Assembly (NCBI RefSeq): GCF_003075035.1
Contig: NZ_QCZE01000001.1
Coordinates: 692,187-756,186, forward strand
DNA from: Zobellella maritima
Lineage (GTDB): Bacteria > Pseudomonadota > Gammaproteobacteria > Enterobacterales > Aeromonadaceae
Reading direction: 5' to 3'
DNA length: 64,000 nt
Shown: in pieces, positions 46,457-56,656 of the stretch
How the letters are laid out: every line of letters begins with the position of its first letter
How positions within the stretch are numbered: position 1 is the stretch's first letter
The notes under the pieces: model-generated
Told to the model about the DNA's origin: nothing
Database searches by the model: none
The model's input: only the letters and a program-made list of their open reading frames with translations
Translations under genes and position numbers: made by a program

Positions 46457-47596
46457 ATGGATGCAGATGTACTGATTGTCGGCGCCGGCTCGGTCGGTAT
46501 GGCCACCGGCTTCTATCTGGCCCGTAAGGGGGCTCGGGTTATCCTGCTGGATGAAGCCGAAGCGCCCCACAGCCTGGGCTCTCATCACGGCAGCACCCGG
46601 CTGATCCGCTATGCCTACGGCGAGGGAGCCGCCTATATCCCCCTGCTGCTGCGGGCCCGTGTCTTGTGGCAAGAGCTGGAACAACTCGCCGGTAAGCGGT
46701 TGTTCGAACCCTGTGGTGTGGTCAACCTGGGCACGAGCGGCAGTCCATTTCTGGCCCAGGTGGTGCGCAGCGCCTCCGAGTACCAACTGACGCTGGAGCA
46801 ATTGGATGCAACACAGACCATGGCCCGCTGGCCTGCCTGGCAATTGTCCCCGGATATCCGCGGCGGTTTCGAGCCTGACGCCGGGGTACTGTACTGTGAG
46901 CGGGCCCTGTCGGCCTGGCGGCGACTGGGCCAGGCGCGGGGCGCCGTATTGCTGGGTGGACAGCAGGTCACCGAACTGAAGGCGGTCGGCGGCCAGATCA
47001 CCGCCGGCACCGCATCCGGCTTGCAACTGAAGGCGACCAGAGTGCTGGTCAGTGCCGGCCACAGGGTGGCACCGCTGCTGGCCGGGCTCGGACTGCCACT
47101 GCCGTTGCAGCGGGTACGCAAAACCTTTGCCTGGTATCATGCCGATGAGTCGGTGCATGATCCGGCTGCGTTGTCCGGTTTTTCCGCCGATCTTCCCGGC
47201 GGCATCTTTTACGGTTTCCCCACCCTGGAAGGCGCAGGACTCAAGGTAGGGCGTCATGATGGTGGTCAGCCTTTGGAGCCGGAACAACCTTTGCTGCCTT
47301 TTGGCGCCTATGACGAAGACCAGGAAGAGCTCAATGGCTTTGTCCGCCGCTACCTGCCCGGGGCAGGGGAGATGATAGCGGGGAAGGCCTGTCATTATGT
47401 GCGCACACCCGACGAGCACTTTATCCTGGACCGGCACCCCGAACATCAGCAGTTGTTTATCGCCAGCGCCTGTTCCGGCCACGGTTTCAAGTTTGCCAGT
47501 GTGCTGGGGGAACTGTTTGCCAGCTGGATGCTGGACGGTGAAACGGGCTTCGATCTGTCGCCCTTCAGCCTCGACCGGTTCCGTTTTATAGGGTGA
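46457..47596 (+). CDS. solA: N-methyl-L-tryptophan/sarcosine oxidase family flavoenzyme
   Basis: A 379-residue monomeric FAD oxidase that demethylates N-methyl amino acids to give formaldehyde and peroxide. The N-terminal dinucleotide fold is DVLIVGAGSVGMATGFYLA, followed by HHGSTRLIRYAYGE. Cys312 in GKACHYVRTPDEHF corresponds to the covalent FAD cysteine (Cys308 in E. coli MTOX). The C-terminus has SGHGFKFASVLGE. Substrate (N-methyltryptophan or sarcosine) cannot be fixed from sequence. It converges on aguBA across a hairpin. Confidence 0.83.
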   Translation: MDADVLIVGAGSVGMATGFYLARKGARVILLDEAEAPHSLGSHHGSTRLIRYAYGEGAAYIPLLLRARVLWQELEQLAGKRLFEPCGVVNLGTSGSPFLAQVVRSASEYQLTLEQLDATQTMARWPAWQLSPDIRGGFEPDAGVLYCERALSAWRRLGQARGAVLLGGQQVTELKAVGGQITAGTASGLQLKATRVLVSAGHRVAPLLAGLGLPLPLQRVRKTFAWYHADESVHDPAALSGFSADLPGGIFYGFPTLEGAGLKVGRHDGGQPLEPEQPLLPFGAYDEDQEELNGFVRRYLPGAGEMIAGKACHYVRTPDEHFILDRHPEHQQLFIASACSGHGFKFASVLGELFASWMLDGETGFDLSPFSLDRFRFIG

Positions 47597-47602
47597 TCAA
47601 AA

Positions 47603-47621
47603 AAGGGGCATTGCGCCCCTT
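47603..47621. terminator. terminator between solA and aguA
   Basis: AAGGGGC (47603-47609) and GCCCCTT (47615-47621) form a 7-bp stem. Read leftward it runs into TTTTTTGATC, making a strong end for aguBA; rightward it serves solA less well. Confidence 0.75.
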
Positions 47622-47662
47622 GCTGTTTGATTGTATCGCTCCGAATCCCTAATCCCCAGGTA

Positions 47663-48754
47663 TCATACCGCCGGGATCTGCTGGGTGATGCAGTGAATGT
47701 TGCCGCCGCCGAGCAGGATTTCCCGCGCCGGTACGCCGACCACATCCAGCTCGGGGAAGATGGTTTCCAGCAGCTGACGGGCCTGATCGTCTGTGCCTTC
47801 ATCCAGCAGCGGGAACAGTAGCCGCCGGTTGCTGATCAGGAAGTTCACATAGGAGGCGGCCAGCCGCTCGCCGGCGACCCGTGGCACGCCGGCGCCGGCT
47901 TCCACCCCGGCGGCTTCCTGTTCGGTAATATAGAGGGGGCCGGGTTGGGGCATCTTCCATATTTTCAGCTTGCGGCCCCTGGCATCTACCGCCTGGCTGA
48001 GCACCTCAAAGGCCGCTCGGGAACGGGCATACTGGGGGTCATTCTCGTCATTGGTCCAGTGCAGTATGACCTCACCCGGTCGCGCGAAGCAGGCCATGTT
48101 GTCGATATGGCCATCGGTCTCGTCCATGTAAACGCCTTCCGGCAGCCAGATAAACTGGCTGACGCCGAGGTAGTCCCTGAGCTGTTGCTCAATCTCGGCG
48201 CGGGTGAAATCCGGGTTGCGATTGGGGTTGAGCAGGCACTCGGCGGTGGTCAGCAGGGTGCCTTCGCCATCCACATGAATGGAGCCGCCTTCCAGCACCA
48301 GGGGGGACTCGATCACCGGCAACTGCTGGTGCGCCAGCATGGCCCGGGCCATGGCCTGATCCTTGTCCCAGGGATAATAGAGACCACCCTGATGGCCGCC
48401 CCAGGCATTGAAGCGCCAGTCGATACCAGCGACCATCCCCTTGTCGTTGATGACCACGGTCGGGCCGGTATCCCGGGCCCAGGCGTCGTCGCTATTGATC
48501 TCAACCAGCTGTACCCGGGCGGGCATCACCGCCCTGGCCTTGTCCATCTCGCTGGTCGGGACCGCCATGTAGACCGGGGTGGCGGCGGAGATGGCCTCGG
48601 CCAGGCGGGCAAAGGTGGCCTGGGCCGGCCGGCCCTGTTCCCGCCAGTTGTCCGGGCGGTGGGGCCAGATCATCCATACTGCCTGTTGTGGCGCCCATTC
48701 GGCGGGCATGTAAAAACCGACCTGTGCCGGCAACCCCTGAAACTGTGCAGCCAT
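47663..48754 (-). CDS. aguA: agmatine deiminase
   Basis: Hydrolyses agmatine from SpeA to N-carbamoylputrescine and ammonia. The 363-residue protein belongs to the PPAD fold: [67 protein letters not shown], and the catalytic Cys355 near the C-terminus in [11 protein letters not shown]. The start ATG 48754 overlaps the aguB stop as TAATG; the frame is open further upstream only as an antisense-like extension into aguB. Last gene of aguBA. Confidence 0.95.
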   Translation of the reverse strand: MAAQFQGLPAQVGFYMPAEWAPQQAVWMIWPHRPDNWREQGRPAQATFARLAEAISAATPVYMAVPTSEMDKARAVMPARVQLVEINSDDAWARDTGPTVVINDKGMVAGIDWRFNAWGGHQGGLYYPWDKDQAMARAMLAHQQLPVIESPLVLEGGSIHVDGEGTLLTTAECLLNPNRNPDFTRAEIEQQLRDYLGVSQFIWLPEGVYMDETDGHIDNMACFARPGEVILHWTNDENDPQYARSRAAFEVLSQAVDARGRKLKIWKMPQPGPLYITEQEAAGVEAGAGVPRVAGERLAASYVNFLISNRRLLFPLLDEGTDDQARQLLETIFPELDVVGVPAREILLGGGNIHCITQQIPAV

Positions 48755-49644
48755 TAGCGGGCCCCCGGGTTTTTGCCGTCGGAGGTGAGCAGGGTGTGAT
48801 ACATGGCCGGCCGGCGATCCCGGAACAAGCCCCAGCTGATACGGGTCTTGGCGATCTCTTCCAGATCGAAGCTGTGTACCAGAACGCCCTCGGAGTGCTT
48901 GTCGGCCTGGGCGACCAGTTCGCCGAACTGATCGGCGATAAAGGAAGAGCCGTAGAAGGTCATCTCCAGGTCGTCGAGATATTTGCTGCGTTCGGTGCCG
49001 ATGCGGTTGGAGGCGATCACCGGTACCAGGTTGGCGGCGGCGTGGCCTTGCTGGGTGCGGGTCCAGTGCGGTTGGCTGTCGATCTCGGGGTAGGCCGGCT
49101 CCGAGCCGATAGCGGTGGGGAAGAAGATCAGTTCGGCACCCATCAGTGCCAGGCTGCGGGCGGTTTCCGGGAACCACTGATCCCAGCAGATGGCCACGCC
49201 AATCTTGGCATAGCGGGTCTGCCACACCTTGAAGCCGGTGTCGCCCGGGGTGAAGAACTGCTTTTCCTGATAGGCGGGGCCGTTGGGGATATGGGTCTTG
49301 CGATAGACATCCAGCAGAGAGCCGTCGGCGTCGATCACCACCAGGGAGTTGTAGTAAGCATTGCCGGCCTTTTCGAAGAAGCTGAGCGGCAACACCACCG
49401 CCAGCTCCTTGGCCAGGGCCTGAAAATGGCGGATCAGCGGGCTGTTGTCGAGCTCATGGGCCAGGGCGAAGTGCTCCGGGCTCTGATCGATGCAGAAATA
49501 GGGAGTCTCAAACAACTCCTGGATCAGCACTATCTGGGCACCCTGGGCTGCGGCCTGGCGCACCAGCTTGTCGGCGCGCAGTACATTGCCTTCCTTGTCC
49601 CAGCTGCAGGCCATCTGGGTAGCGGCGACGGTTACCTTGCTCAT
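48754..49644 (-). CDS. aguB: N-carbamoylputrescine amidase
   Basis: A nitrilase-family amidase that converts N-carbamoylputrescine to putrescine, carbon dioxide and ammonia. The 296-residue protein has the Glu-Lys-Cys triad: Glu in [11 protein letters not shown], Lys in [10 protein letters not shown] and Cys in [14 protein letters not shown] 49644 ([13 protein letters not shown]) follows GAGGAG. With speA it completes putrescine synthesis without SpeB (agmatinase). It is divergent from a LysR regulator. Confidence 0.95.
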   Translation of the reverse strand: MSKVTVAATQMACSWDKEGNVLRADKLVRQAAAQGAQIVLIQELFETPYFCIDQSPEHFALAHELDNSPLIRHFQALAKELAVVLPLSFFEKAGNAYYNSLVVIDADGSLLDVYRKTHIPNGPAYQEKQFFTPGDTGFKVWQTRYAKIGVAICWDQWFPETARSLALMGAELIFFPTAIGSEPAYPEIDSQPHWTRTQQGHAAANLVPVIASNRIGTERSKYLDDLEMTFYGSSFIADQFGELVAQADKHSEGVLVHSFDLEEIAKTRISWGLFRDRRPAMYHTLLTSDGKNPGAR

Positions 49645-49703
49645 GTCAATACTCCTCAACAAACGGGTTGATATACAGGTTAGACTCAGTCTGGACGCTG
49701 GTA

Positions 49704-49755
49704 ATTCATTCAGCAAATGAATAGTATTAATTTAATTATTCATATGGTGAATAAT
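49704..49755. promoter_or_regulatory. two dyads between aguB and its LysR regulator
   Basis: ATTCATT-N5-AATGAAT (49704-49722) and ATTATTCA-N5-TGAATAAT (49735-49755) share ATTCA/TGAAT half-sites in the 113-bp divergent region. They are good candidates for binding sites of the adjacent LysR protein. The second overlaps the region just before its start and could mediate autorepression. Confidence 0.6.
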
Positions 49756-49757
49756 CA

Positions 49758-50660
49758 ATGAAGCTGCACCAACTCGATCTGAATCTGTTACTGGCCTTTG
49801 ACGCGCTGATGAAACAGCGTAATGTTACCCGCGCGGCTGAGCAGCTGTTTATTAGCCAGCCGGCCATGAGTCATGCCCTGAATCGGTTACGCCAATTTTT
49901 TGCCGATCCCCTGCTGGTACGCAGCCAGGCTGGCATGGTGCCAACGGCTCGGGCCCTGGAGCTGCATCTGGCGGTGCACCAGGCCCTGGCGCTGCTGGAG
50001 CAGCAACTGAGCCGGCCGGCGCAGTTCGATCCCGCCACTTCCCGCCGGCGGTTTGTGTTGAGCACTACCGACTATGTGGAATGCGTGCTGATCCCGCCCC
50101 TTATCCGCCGTTTGAAGCAGATCGCGCCCCTGGTGGGCATAGAGATCCATATACTGCGCGACAAATTGCCGGAAGAAGGGCTGGCCAACGGCGAGGTGGA
50201 TCTGGTGCTGGGCTTCGATGAATATATGAAACTGCCCGGCGGATTGCAGAAAGAAACCTGGCTGACCGAGCCGCTGGCGGGCCTGGTCAGCCAGGATCAT
50301 AAGGTGGTCGGCACACGCGTGTCGCTGGAGGAACTGACGACCCTGCCCCATGTATTCCACTCGCCACTGGGTACCCGGGAGTCGATCGTCGATACCTGGC
50401 TGGCGCAACTGGGACTCAGGCGAATTATTTCGGTCAACAGCCAGAGTTATATGTCGGCGGCCGCCATCGTCAGTCAGACCGACCATCTGCTGGTGCTGCC
50501 GCAAAAAGTGGCCGAACTGCTGGCCGGGGCCTGGCCCCTGAAGCGGGTGGCCCTGCCCGAAGACCTGCCCGACTATCACCTCAACTGTGTCTGGCATCCG
50601 CTCCATGATCGGCAGCCGGCGCTGCAATGGCTAAGGCAGCTGATCCGCGAGCTGATTTGA
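49758..50660 (+). CDS. LysR family regulator, likely of aguBA
   Basis: A 300-residue LysR-type regulator. The helix-turn-helix spans RNVTRAAEQLFISQPAMSHALNRL near residues 20-43, with an effector domain from about residue 90. Divergence from aguBA and the two dyads between them suggest control of agmatine use, with agmatine or carbamoylputrescine as possible effector; this is inference. The ribosome site is weak (GGTGA 9 nt upstream of ATG 49758). Confidence 0.85.
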   Translation: MKLHQLDLNLLLAFDALMKQRNVTRAAEQLFISQPAMSHALNRLRQFFADPLLVRSQAGMVPTARALELHLAVHQALALLEQQLSRPAQFDPATSRRRFVLSTTDYVECVLIPPLIRRLKQIAPLVGIEIHILRDKLPEEGLANGEVDLVLGFDEYMKLPGGLQKETWLTEPLAGLVSQDHKVVGTRVSLEELTTLPHVFHSPLGTRESIVDTWLAQLGLRRIISVNSQSYMSAAAIVSQTDHLLVLPQKVAELLAGAWPLKRVALPEDLPDYHLNCVWHPLHDRQPALQWLRQLIRELI

Positions 50661-50674
50661 ATTCCTGAAAAGGG

Positions 50675-50925
50675 AATCGCTGCGGGGTCGCCGCGCCTAC
50701 AACAAAGCCGAAGCTCGGCAAGTACCTTTGTGGGAGGCGCGACCCTGCGGCGAGTTGGCCGTCAGGCCATCAAAATGCAGCAAACCCGAGATTCGGCAGA
50801 AGCCTTTGTGGGAGGCCTGTCCCCGGGGCGATATAGCTCAGGCAATTAACTATCCTGCGGATAGTATCGCGCCGGGGTCGACGCTCCCACAAAGGTCGAC
50901 GTTCCCACAGGGGGGAGAGGACAGA
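50675..50925. repeat. REP-like palindromic repeat cluster
   Basis: Between the LysR gene and the antiporter gene, TTTGTGGGAGGC recurs at 50727 and 50805, followed by GC-rich arms (GCGACCCTGCGGCGA; CTGTCCCCGGGGCGAT). Inverted relatives, GTCGACGCTCCCACAAAG and GTCGACGTTCCCACAG, lie at 50877 and 50894. A related arm opens the cluster near 50680. The form is that of extragenic palindromes (REP) seen in Pseudomonas and related genomes. No coding frame is supported. Confidence 0.75.
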
Positions 50926-50935
50926 GCCTCTTGAA

Positions 50936-52258
50936 TTACAGGCTGACCGCAGCCAGCCAGCCGAAGGCGATCAGCGGCAGATTGTAGTGTACAAAGGTGG
51001 GCACCACCGAATCCCAGATATGGTCATGCTGGCCATCGGCGTTCAGGCCCGAGGTCGGGCCCAGGGTCGAGTCCGAGGCCGGCGAGCCGGCGTCACCCAG
51101 GGCACCGGCGGTGCCGATGATGGCGACCGTGGCCAGGGGGGAAAAGCCCAGCGCGATGCACAGGGGCACATAGATGGGGGCGATAATCGGAATGGTGGAA
51201 AAGGATGAGCCGATGCCCATGGTGATCAGCAATCCCACCATCAGCATCACCAATGCGGCCAGAGACTTGTTATCCCCGATCAGCGATTCTACCGCTTGCA
51301 CCAGGGTACCTATGCCATCGGTGGCCTTGACCACAGCGGCGAAACCGGCGGCGGCAATCATGATAAAGCCGATCAGTGACATCATCTTCACTCCCTGGGT
51401 AAAGGCGTCCTGGCTTTCCTGATATTTAATGACTCCCCCCAGGGTAAAGATGATAAAGCCCGCCATGGCCCCCAATATAATGGAGTCGCTGTACAGCTGC
51501 AGACCCAGGGCGGTAAGGATGGCCAGCACGGCGATCATGATATGGGCATAGTTGATGGTGACGTGTTCGGGTTCGATTGCCAGTATCTTGCCTTCGTCAT
51601 AGTGACGCGGCTTGCGGTAGCTGATAAACACCGCCACCAGCAACCCCAGAAACATGCCGCCGACAGGGATGGCCATGGCCATCGGCAACATGGATTTATC
51701 CGCTTGTACCCCGTTTTCCAGCAGATTGGCCAGCAGGATATTGTTGAGGAAGATGCCGCCGAAGCCCACCGGCAGCAGCATATAGGTGGCGGTCAGACCG
51801 AAGGTCAGCACGCAGGCCAGGGCCCGGCGATCCAGACGTAGTTTGGCGATCACATGTAGCAGGGGTGGGATCAGGATGGGAATAAAGGCGATATGCACCG
51901 GGATCAGGTTTTGAGAGGAGACGGCGACCAGCAGTAGGGTACTCATCAGCAGGGCCTTGATCCACAGCAGCCGGCCGGCGTCGGGGTCCTGGCCCAGTGC
52001 CTTGATCACCTTCTGGGCCAGCAGGTCCGTGATGCCCGAGCGGGCAATGGCGACTGCGAAGGCGCCGAGCATGGCATAGCTGAGGGCGATAGTGGCACCG
52101 CCACCGAGACCGCCGGCAAAGGTATTGACCGCCTCGGTCAGGGACATGCCGGATACCATGCCTCCAGCCAGGGCACTGAGAGAGAGGGCGACCACGACAT
52201 TGATGCGCAGCAGGCTCAATGCCAGCATCAGGCCGACGGCGACAACGACAGGATTCAT
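50936..52258 (-). CDS. Na+/H+ antiporter family protein
   Basis: A 440-residue polytopic membrane protein of the Na+/H+ antiporter (NhaC/YuiF-like) family. About ten to twelve hydrophobic segments are visible, with the repeated [19 protein letters not shown] loop near the C-terminus and [20 protein letters not shown], characteristic of this group. Some relatives are annotated as amino-acid transporters, so the transported ion or solute is uncertain. It is flanked by the REP cluster and by the peroxiredoxin gene, and looks monocistronic. Confidence 0.78.
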   Translation of the reverse strand: MNPVVVAVGLMLALSLLRINVVVALSLSALAGGMVSGMSLTEAVNTFAGGLGGGATIALSYAMLGAFAVAIARSGITDLLAQKVIKALGQDPDAGRLLWIKALLMSTLLLVAVSSQNLIPVHIAFIPILIPPLLHVIAKLRLDRRALACVLTFGLTATYMLLPVGFGGIFLNNILLANLLENGVQADKSMLPMAMAIPVGGMFLGLLVAVFISYRKPRHYDEGKILAIEPEHVTINYAHIMIAVLAILTALGLQLYSDSIILGAMAGFIIFTLGGVIKYQESQDAFTQGVKMMSLIGFIMIAAAGFAAVVKATDGIGTLVQAVESLIGDNKSLAALVMLMVGLLITMGIGSSFSTIPIIAPIYVPLCIALGFSPLATVAIIGTAGALGDAGSPASDSTLGPTSGLNADGQHDHIWDSVVPTFVHYNLPLIAFGWLAAVSL

Positions 52259-52490
52259 TTACTTATCCTTTTTTGATTGGCGAAAGGGGACAAGGGGCGC
52301 TAGTTTGCAAAATAATACCCGTATGTCGAGTATTATTTTTCTTATAGCAACCGACGCCTGTATGCTTCCTCGCCATTCGATGCAAAGAACCGCTTCGGCC
52401 CCCTTGGGTTTGGTGTGGGCCGCCCATATACTGTTTATGCACACCATCCGGTTTAATAAAAACCACCCATAGATAATCAAGGAGATACAC

Positions 52491-53096
52491 ATGAGCGTAT
52501 TGGTAGGCCGTCAGGCTCCTGACTTTACCGCTGCCGCTGTACTGGGTAATGGCGAAATCGTTGAAAACTTCAACCTGAAAGAATTCACCAAGGGCAAAGC
52601 CGCCGTGGTGTTCTTCTATCCGCTGGATTTCACCTTTGTGTGCCCGTCTGAGCTGATCGCCTTCGATCACCGCTTTGAAGAATTCCAGAAGCGTGGCGTA
52701 GAAGTTATCGGTGTGTCTATCGACTCCCAGTTCAGCCACAACGCCTGGCGTAACACCGCCGTGGAGAACGGCGGTATCGGTCAGGTGAAATACCCGCTGG
52801 TTGCCGACGTCAAGCACGAAATCTGCCAGGCCTATGATGTTGAGCATCCGGAAGCCGGTGTCGCCTTCCGTGGTTCTTTCCTGATCGACAAGAACGGCGT
52901 GGTTCGTCACCAGGTCGTCAACGATCTGCCGCTGGGCCGCAACATCGATGAAATGCTGCGTATGGTTGATGCCCTGGAATTCCACGAGACCAACGGCGAA
53001 GTGTGCCCGGCTCAGTGGGAAAAAGGCAAGAAAGGCATGCAGGCCTCTACCGAAGGTGTGGCCAAGTACCTGTCCGAGAATGCCAGCGAGCTGTAA
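52491..53096 (+). CDS. typical 2-Cys peroxiredoxin
   Basis: A cytoplasmic peroxidase that reduces hydrogen peroxide and organic peroxides using thioredoxin-type donors. The 201-residue protein has the peroxidatic Cys51 in FTFVCPSEL and the resolving Cys172 in EVCPAQW, with the F-helix YF replaced by YLSENASEL at the C-terminus. It is closer to the Prx/TSA group than to enterobacterial AhpC. AAGGAGA precedes ATG 52491. A strong terminator follows. Confidence 0.92.
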   Translation: MSVLVGRQAPDFTAAAVLGNGEIVENFNLKEFTKGKAAVVFFYPLDFTFVCPSELIAFDHRFEEFQKRGVEVIGVSIDSQFSHNAWRNTAVENGGIGQVKYPLVADVKHEICQAYDVEHPEAGVAFRGSFLIDKNGVVRHQVVNDLPLGRNIDEMLRMVDALEFHETNGEVCPAQWEKGKKGMQASTEGVAKYLSENASEL

Positions 53097-53114
53097 TAGT
53101 CGCAGGTATGATTG

Positions 53115-53141
53115 AAAATGCCGGCGCAAGCCGGCATTTTT
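53115..53141. terminator. terminator of the peroxiredoxin gene
   Basis: AAAATGCCGGC (53115-53125) and GCCGGCATTTT (53130-53140) form an 11-bp stem with a GCAA loop and a TTTTT tail. It is symmetric and also serves the convergent TIGR02647 gene. Confidence 0.9.
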
Positions 53142-53159
53142 GTATCTGCTGAATGTGGC

Positions 53160-53405
53160 TCAAGCCGTAGTGGGTTCCTTCAGCAGCCTCAGCATGGTTT
53201 GCGCATGCTCGGCGGCCTCCCGTCCCAGCTCGGTCAGGTAGCCGCCATCGTGCAGAGTGATCAGCCCCTTCTGGTGCAACCGCTCGGCGGCGCCGATTTG
53301 GGCGGCGGCGGCGGTGTGGTGCACCTTGATACCCTGCTGAGTGGTATCCAGGTCAAAATGCAGTAACAGATTCAGTTCATCGAGTAACGCCTGGTTATAA
53401 CCCAT
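53160..53405 (-). CDS. TIGR02647 family protein
   Basis: An 81-residue protein matching the TIGR02647 family as I remember it: ELNLLLHFDLDTTQQGIKVHH, AAERLHQKGLITLHDGGYLT and LGREAAEHAQTMLRLL. The middle resembles a winged-helix fragment, and members are sometimes labelled DNA-binding, but no function is established. It converges on the peroxiredoxin gene. Confidence 0.78.
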   Translation of the reverse strand: MGYNQALLDELNLLLHFDLDTTQQGIKVHHTAAAAQIGAAERLHQKGLITLHDGGYLTELGREAAEHAQTMLRLLKEPTTA

Positions 53406-53582
53406 ATGTCTTCCTTAACCCGCAGGTTCACTTAAGCCCAGCACTGACGTTAACGCCTTCTCCCGTGCGGAGCTGGGCGCTGGCTCACAATAACGGAGTT
53501 ACACGGGTCGCATCTCGGCTTGCATCACCAGCCGGCTTTACCCATTATGGCGCATTTACCGCTAATACAAGGACTGCAAGCC

Positions 53583-55058
53583 ATGGCCAGCATCAATATC
53601 CGGGACGCCCATTTCGCCATCACCGACCGACGCCGGCTGAAGATCCCCGAACTTGCCTTACTGAAGGGCCAGTGCTGGGCCTTTGTCGGCGCCAACGGCA
53701 GCGGTAAGACGGCCCTGGCCCAGGTGTTGGCGGGAGAACTGACGTGCATTACCGGTATCATGGAAAATCGCTTCCGGCGGGTGGAGTGGGTGTCGTTTGA
53801 ACAGCAGCAACGACTGGCGGAGCGGGAGCGGGACGAAGATCAGAGCGATTACCTCGATTATGAGGATCAGGGCCATACCGCCCGGGATATCATGCTGGAG
53901 GGGGCCAGTAACCCCCAAGCCTTGACCGGGCTGGCCGCGGATTTCGGTTTGTCCGGCTTGCTGTCACGGGGGTTCAAATACCTGTCTACCGGCGAAACCC
54001 GCAAGGTGCTGCTGTGCCGGGCCCTGTTGCGGCAGCCGGAGCTGTTGGTGCTGGACGAGCCGTTCGATGGTCTGGATGTGGATGCCCATGCGGCCCTGAG
54101 CCGGTTGCTGGGTGAACTGGTTGCCCAGGGCCAAAGTCTGGTGCTGATCCTCAATCGTTTCGAAGAAATTCCCCCCTGCGCCGACCGGCTCGGTATTCTG
54201 GCCGATTGTGAGCTGGTGGTCAGTGGCGAGCGGACCCAGGTGGAGCAGGCTGGACTGATGGCACAGCTGATGCACCTTGAAGCCCGGGAGCAGGCGGCCC
54301 AGGCCCTGCCGGCGCCCGATCCGGACGCGCAGCGACGCCAGCTGGACGGGGTGACGCCGCGGGTTGTGATGCGCGATATCCGCATCCGCTATGGCGACAA
54401 GCTGATCCTGGATGGCCTGAACTGGCAGGTGAACCCGGGGGAGCACTGGCAGATAGTCGGCCCCAACGGCGCCGGCAAGTCGACCCTGCTCAGCCTGGTC
54501 AGCGGCGATCACCCTCAGGGATACAGTAATGACTTGACCTTATTCGGCCATCGCAGGGGCAGCGGCGAGAGCATTTGGGACATCAAGCAGCATATCGGCT
54601 ATGTCAGTGCCAGTATGCAGCTGGAATACCGGGTAACCGCTACCCCCCGCTCGGTGATCCTGTCCGGTTTCTTTGACTCCGTCGGTGTCTATCAGCAGCC
54701 CGGCGATCGCCAGTTGGCCCTGGCCCGGGAGTGGCTGGCGCTGCTGGGGCTGAGTGAGCAGGCAGAGGTGCCGTTCCGCAGCCTGTCCTATGGCCAGCAG
54801 CGACTGCTGTTGATCGCCCGGGCCATGGTCAAGCACCCGCCGGTATTGATCCTGGACGAGCCACTACAGGGTCTGGATACCCTCAACAGGCACTGGGTCA
54901 AACGCTGGATAGACCTGCTGGTGGCCGAGGGACAGACCCAGTTGCTGTTTGTCTCACACCATCAGCAGGATGCCCCGGACTGCATCAGCCACCGGCTCAG
55001 CTTTGTGCCCCGGGATGACGGCTTTGTCTACCAAACAACATCGCTAAAAGGGGCTTGA
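53583..55058 (+). CDS. modF: ModF-like tandem ABC ATPase
   Basis: A 491-residue protein with two ABC ATPase domains in tandem, the length of E. coli ModF (490). Domain 1 has Walker A VGANGSGKTALAQ and signature LSTGETRK; domain 2 has Walker A VGPNGAGKSTLLS, signature LSYGQQRLLL and Walker B VLILDEPLQG. There are no membrane segments. ModF is linked to molybdate transport by genetics only; its exact role is unknown. ATG 53583 (MASINIRDAHF) has AAGGA upstream. No modABC genes are in the window. Confidence 0.85.
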   Translation: MASINIRDAHFAITDRRRLKIPELALLKGQCWAFVGANGSGKTALAQVLAGELTCITGIMENRFRRVEWVSFEQQQRLAERERDEDQSDYLDYEDQGHTARDIMLEGASNPQALTGLAADFGLSGLLSRGFKYLSTGETRKVLLCRALLRQPELLVLDEPFDGLDVDAHAALSRLLGELVAQGQSLVLILNRFEEIPPCADRLGILADCELVVSGERTQVEQAGLMAQLMHLEAREQAAQALPAPDPDAQRRQLDGVTPRVVMRDIRIRYGDKLILDGLNWQVNPGEHWQIVGPNGAGKSTLLSLVSGDHPQGYSNDLTLFGHRRGSGESIWDIKQHIGYVSASMQLEYRVTATPRSVILSGFFDSVGVYQQPGDRQLALAREWLALLGLSEQAEVPFRSLSYGQQRLLLIARAMVKHPPVLILDEPLQGLDTLNRHWVKRWIDLLVAEGQTQLLFVSHHQQDAPDCISHRLSFVPRDDGFVYQTTSLKGA

Positions 55059-55115
55059 CCTCAATCGAGGGGAGGGGGACTATGATAGTCCCCTTGTCTG
55101 TCGGGACATTAACCG

Positions 55116-55802
55116 ATGCTCAATATGGACTTTTCGCAGACACTGTCACTCCCCTATGATACGCAGCGCTGGCAGGCGTCTCCCGCCGCCGGCGTCTGGC
55201 GTTATCCCCTGGAACGGGAACAGGCCGAGAGCGGCCATGTAACCAGTTTGGTACGCTTTGAACCGGGGGCGCAGTTCCCTACCCATGATCATCCCCAGGG
55301 AGAAGAATTCTGGGTGCTGGAGGGGGTGTTTTCCGACGAAAACGGAAACTATCCTGCCGGCAGTTATGTGCGTCACCCACCCCTAAGCCATCACAGCGCC
55401 TTCAGTCGTGACGGCTGCCTGATCTTCGTCAAGCTCAACCAGTTTGCCGCGGACGATACCCACTCCCTGGTGACGACAGCGCCGGACGACGGTCAATGGG
55501 TTAACGGCGAGCATGGTTATTTGCGGCTGCCACTGCATCGGCATGGCGGTGAAGTCACCAGCGTGCTGAGTTTTCCGGACGGCGGCCGTTTCCCGCCCTG
55601 TTGCTATCGGCATGGATTGGAAATACTGGTACTGGGCGGTGAGTTGAGAGCGGGGCAGGACGGGTTCAACGGCCTGAGCTGGCTGCGCTTCCCGCCGGGA
55701 ACTGTGCCTGAACTCGTGGCGGGGCCGGGCACCCGGCTGTGGGTCCGCACCGGGCATCTGACGGTAAGCATCGGTGGGATAGTGCGTACCAGCCGGCGGT
55801 GA
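55116..55802 (+). CDS. ChrR-like double cupin protein
   Basis: A 228-residue protein with two cupin domains of the ChrR cupin-like type. The first keeps a metal-binding pattern: FPTHDHPQGEEFWVLEGVFSDE at about residues 50-71, then YPAGSYVRHPPLSHH. The second (EVTSVLSFPDGGRFPPCCYR, HGLEILVLGGEL) is less complete. No N-terminal zinc anti-sigma domain is present, so it is not an anti-sigma factor of the ChrR type. A second start (MDFSQTL, 55125) is possible. Confidence 0.75.
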   Translation: MLNMDFSQTLSLPYDTQRWQASPAAGVWRYPLEREQAESGHVTSLVRFEPGAQFPTHDHPQGEEFWVLEGVFSDENGNYPAGSYVRHPPLSHHSAFSRDGCLIFVKLNQFAADDTHSLVTTAPDDGQWVNGEHGYLRLPLHRHGGEVTSVLSFPDGGRFPPCCYRHGLEILVLGGELRAGQDGFNGLSWLRFPPGTVPELVAGPGTRLWVRTGHLTVSIGGIVRTSRR

Positions 55803-55854
55803 TGGTCGGACCCCCCAGCCACGTTAGTGCCTTGTTTAACGGGCCGGGGGGGGA

Positions 55855-56514
55855 TTATTTGACCGGGAAATCGCCGTCGTCCGGCGGCAGGGGCCAGCCC
55901 CCCAAGGCCTTCCAGCGGTTGACGATACTACAGAACAGCTCGGCGGTTTTGCTGGTGTCATAGAGGGCGCTGTGGGCTTCCTTGTTGTCGAAGTCGAGCC
56001 CCGCCGTCTTGCAGGCCTTGGCCAGCACAGTCTGGCCCAGGGCGAGCCCGGCCAGGGTGGCGGTGTCGAAGGTGGCAAAGGGATGGAAGGGGTTACGCTT
56101 GATCTCGGCGCGCTCGGCGGCGGCCATCACAAAACCGTGATCGAAAGCGGCATTGTGGGCGACCACGATGGCCCGCTGACATCCGGCGGCCTTGAGCCCC
56201 TTGCGCACTCCCTTGAATATCTGGGTCAGTGCCTCTGCTTCGGTCACCGCACCGCGCAGGGCGCTGAACGGGTCTATGCCGGTAAAGGCGAGGGCGGCCG
56301 GCTCCAGATTGGCGCCTTCAAACGGCGAGACATGAAAGTGAAAGGTCTGATCCGGGAGCAACCAGCCTTCCTGATCCATTTTCAGGGTGACGGCGGCGAT
56401 CTCCAGCAAGGCATCGGTCTGAGCGTTAAAGCCGCCGGTTTCCACATCGATCACCACGGGATAGTATCCCCGGAAGCGTTCATTAAGCCGTGTGTGTGCT
56501 GTTATCTCAGCCAT
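55855..56514 (-). CDS. rnt: ribonuclease T
   Basis: RNase T trims the 3' ends of tRNAs and other stable RNAs as a dimer. The 219-residue protein has the DEDD exonuclease motifs: Exo[21 protein letters not shown], Exo[15 protein letters not shown] and Exo[17 protein letters not shown] with the DEDDh histidine. It diverges from the tRNA-Ser region. Confidence 0.95.
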   Translation of the reverse strand: MAEITAHTRLNERFRGYYPVVIDVETGGFNAQTDALLEIAAVTLKMDQEGWLLPDQTFHFHVSPFEGANLEPAALAFTGIDPFSALRGAVTEAEALTQIFKGVRKGLKAAGCQRAIVVAHNAAFDHGFVMAAAERAEIKRNPFHPFATFDTATLAGLALGQTVLAKACKTAGLDFDNKEAHSALYDTSKTAELFCSIVNRWKALGGWPLPPDDGDFPVK

Positions 56515-56656
56515 AGTACCCTGATGTCTGCCTGAATCGGTCGGCTATTATGCCAGAGCTGGTGCAAAAGGTCGCCCCGCAAAGATGCCGGGCGCCGGGG
56601 CCGATGGCATGATTGGCGTATTATTGGTCAAACAGTCGTAGATCCGAAAAAAGTCG

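Noticed and set aside
47663-49225. Extended 520-codon reading frame for aguA
   Set aside because: The first 157 codons are the antisense-like second frame of aguB; the ATG overlapping the aguB stop gives the normal agmatine deiminase length.
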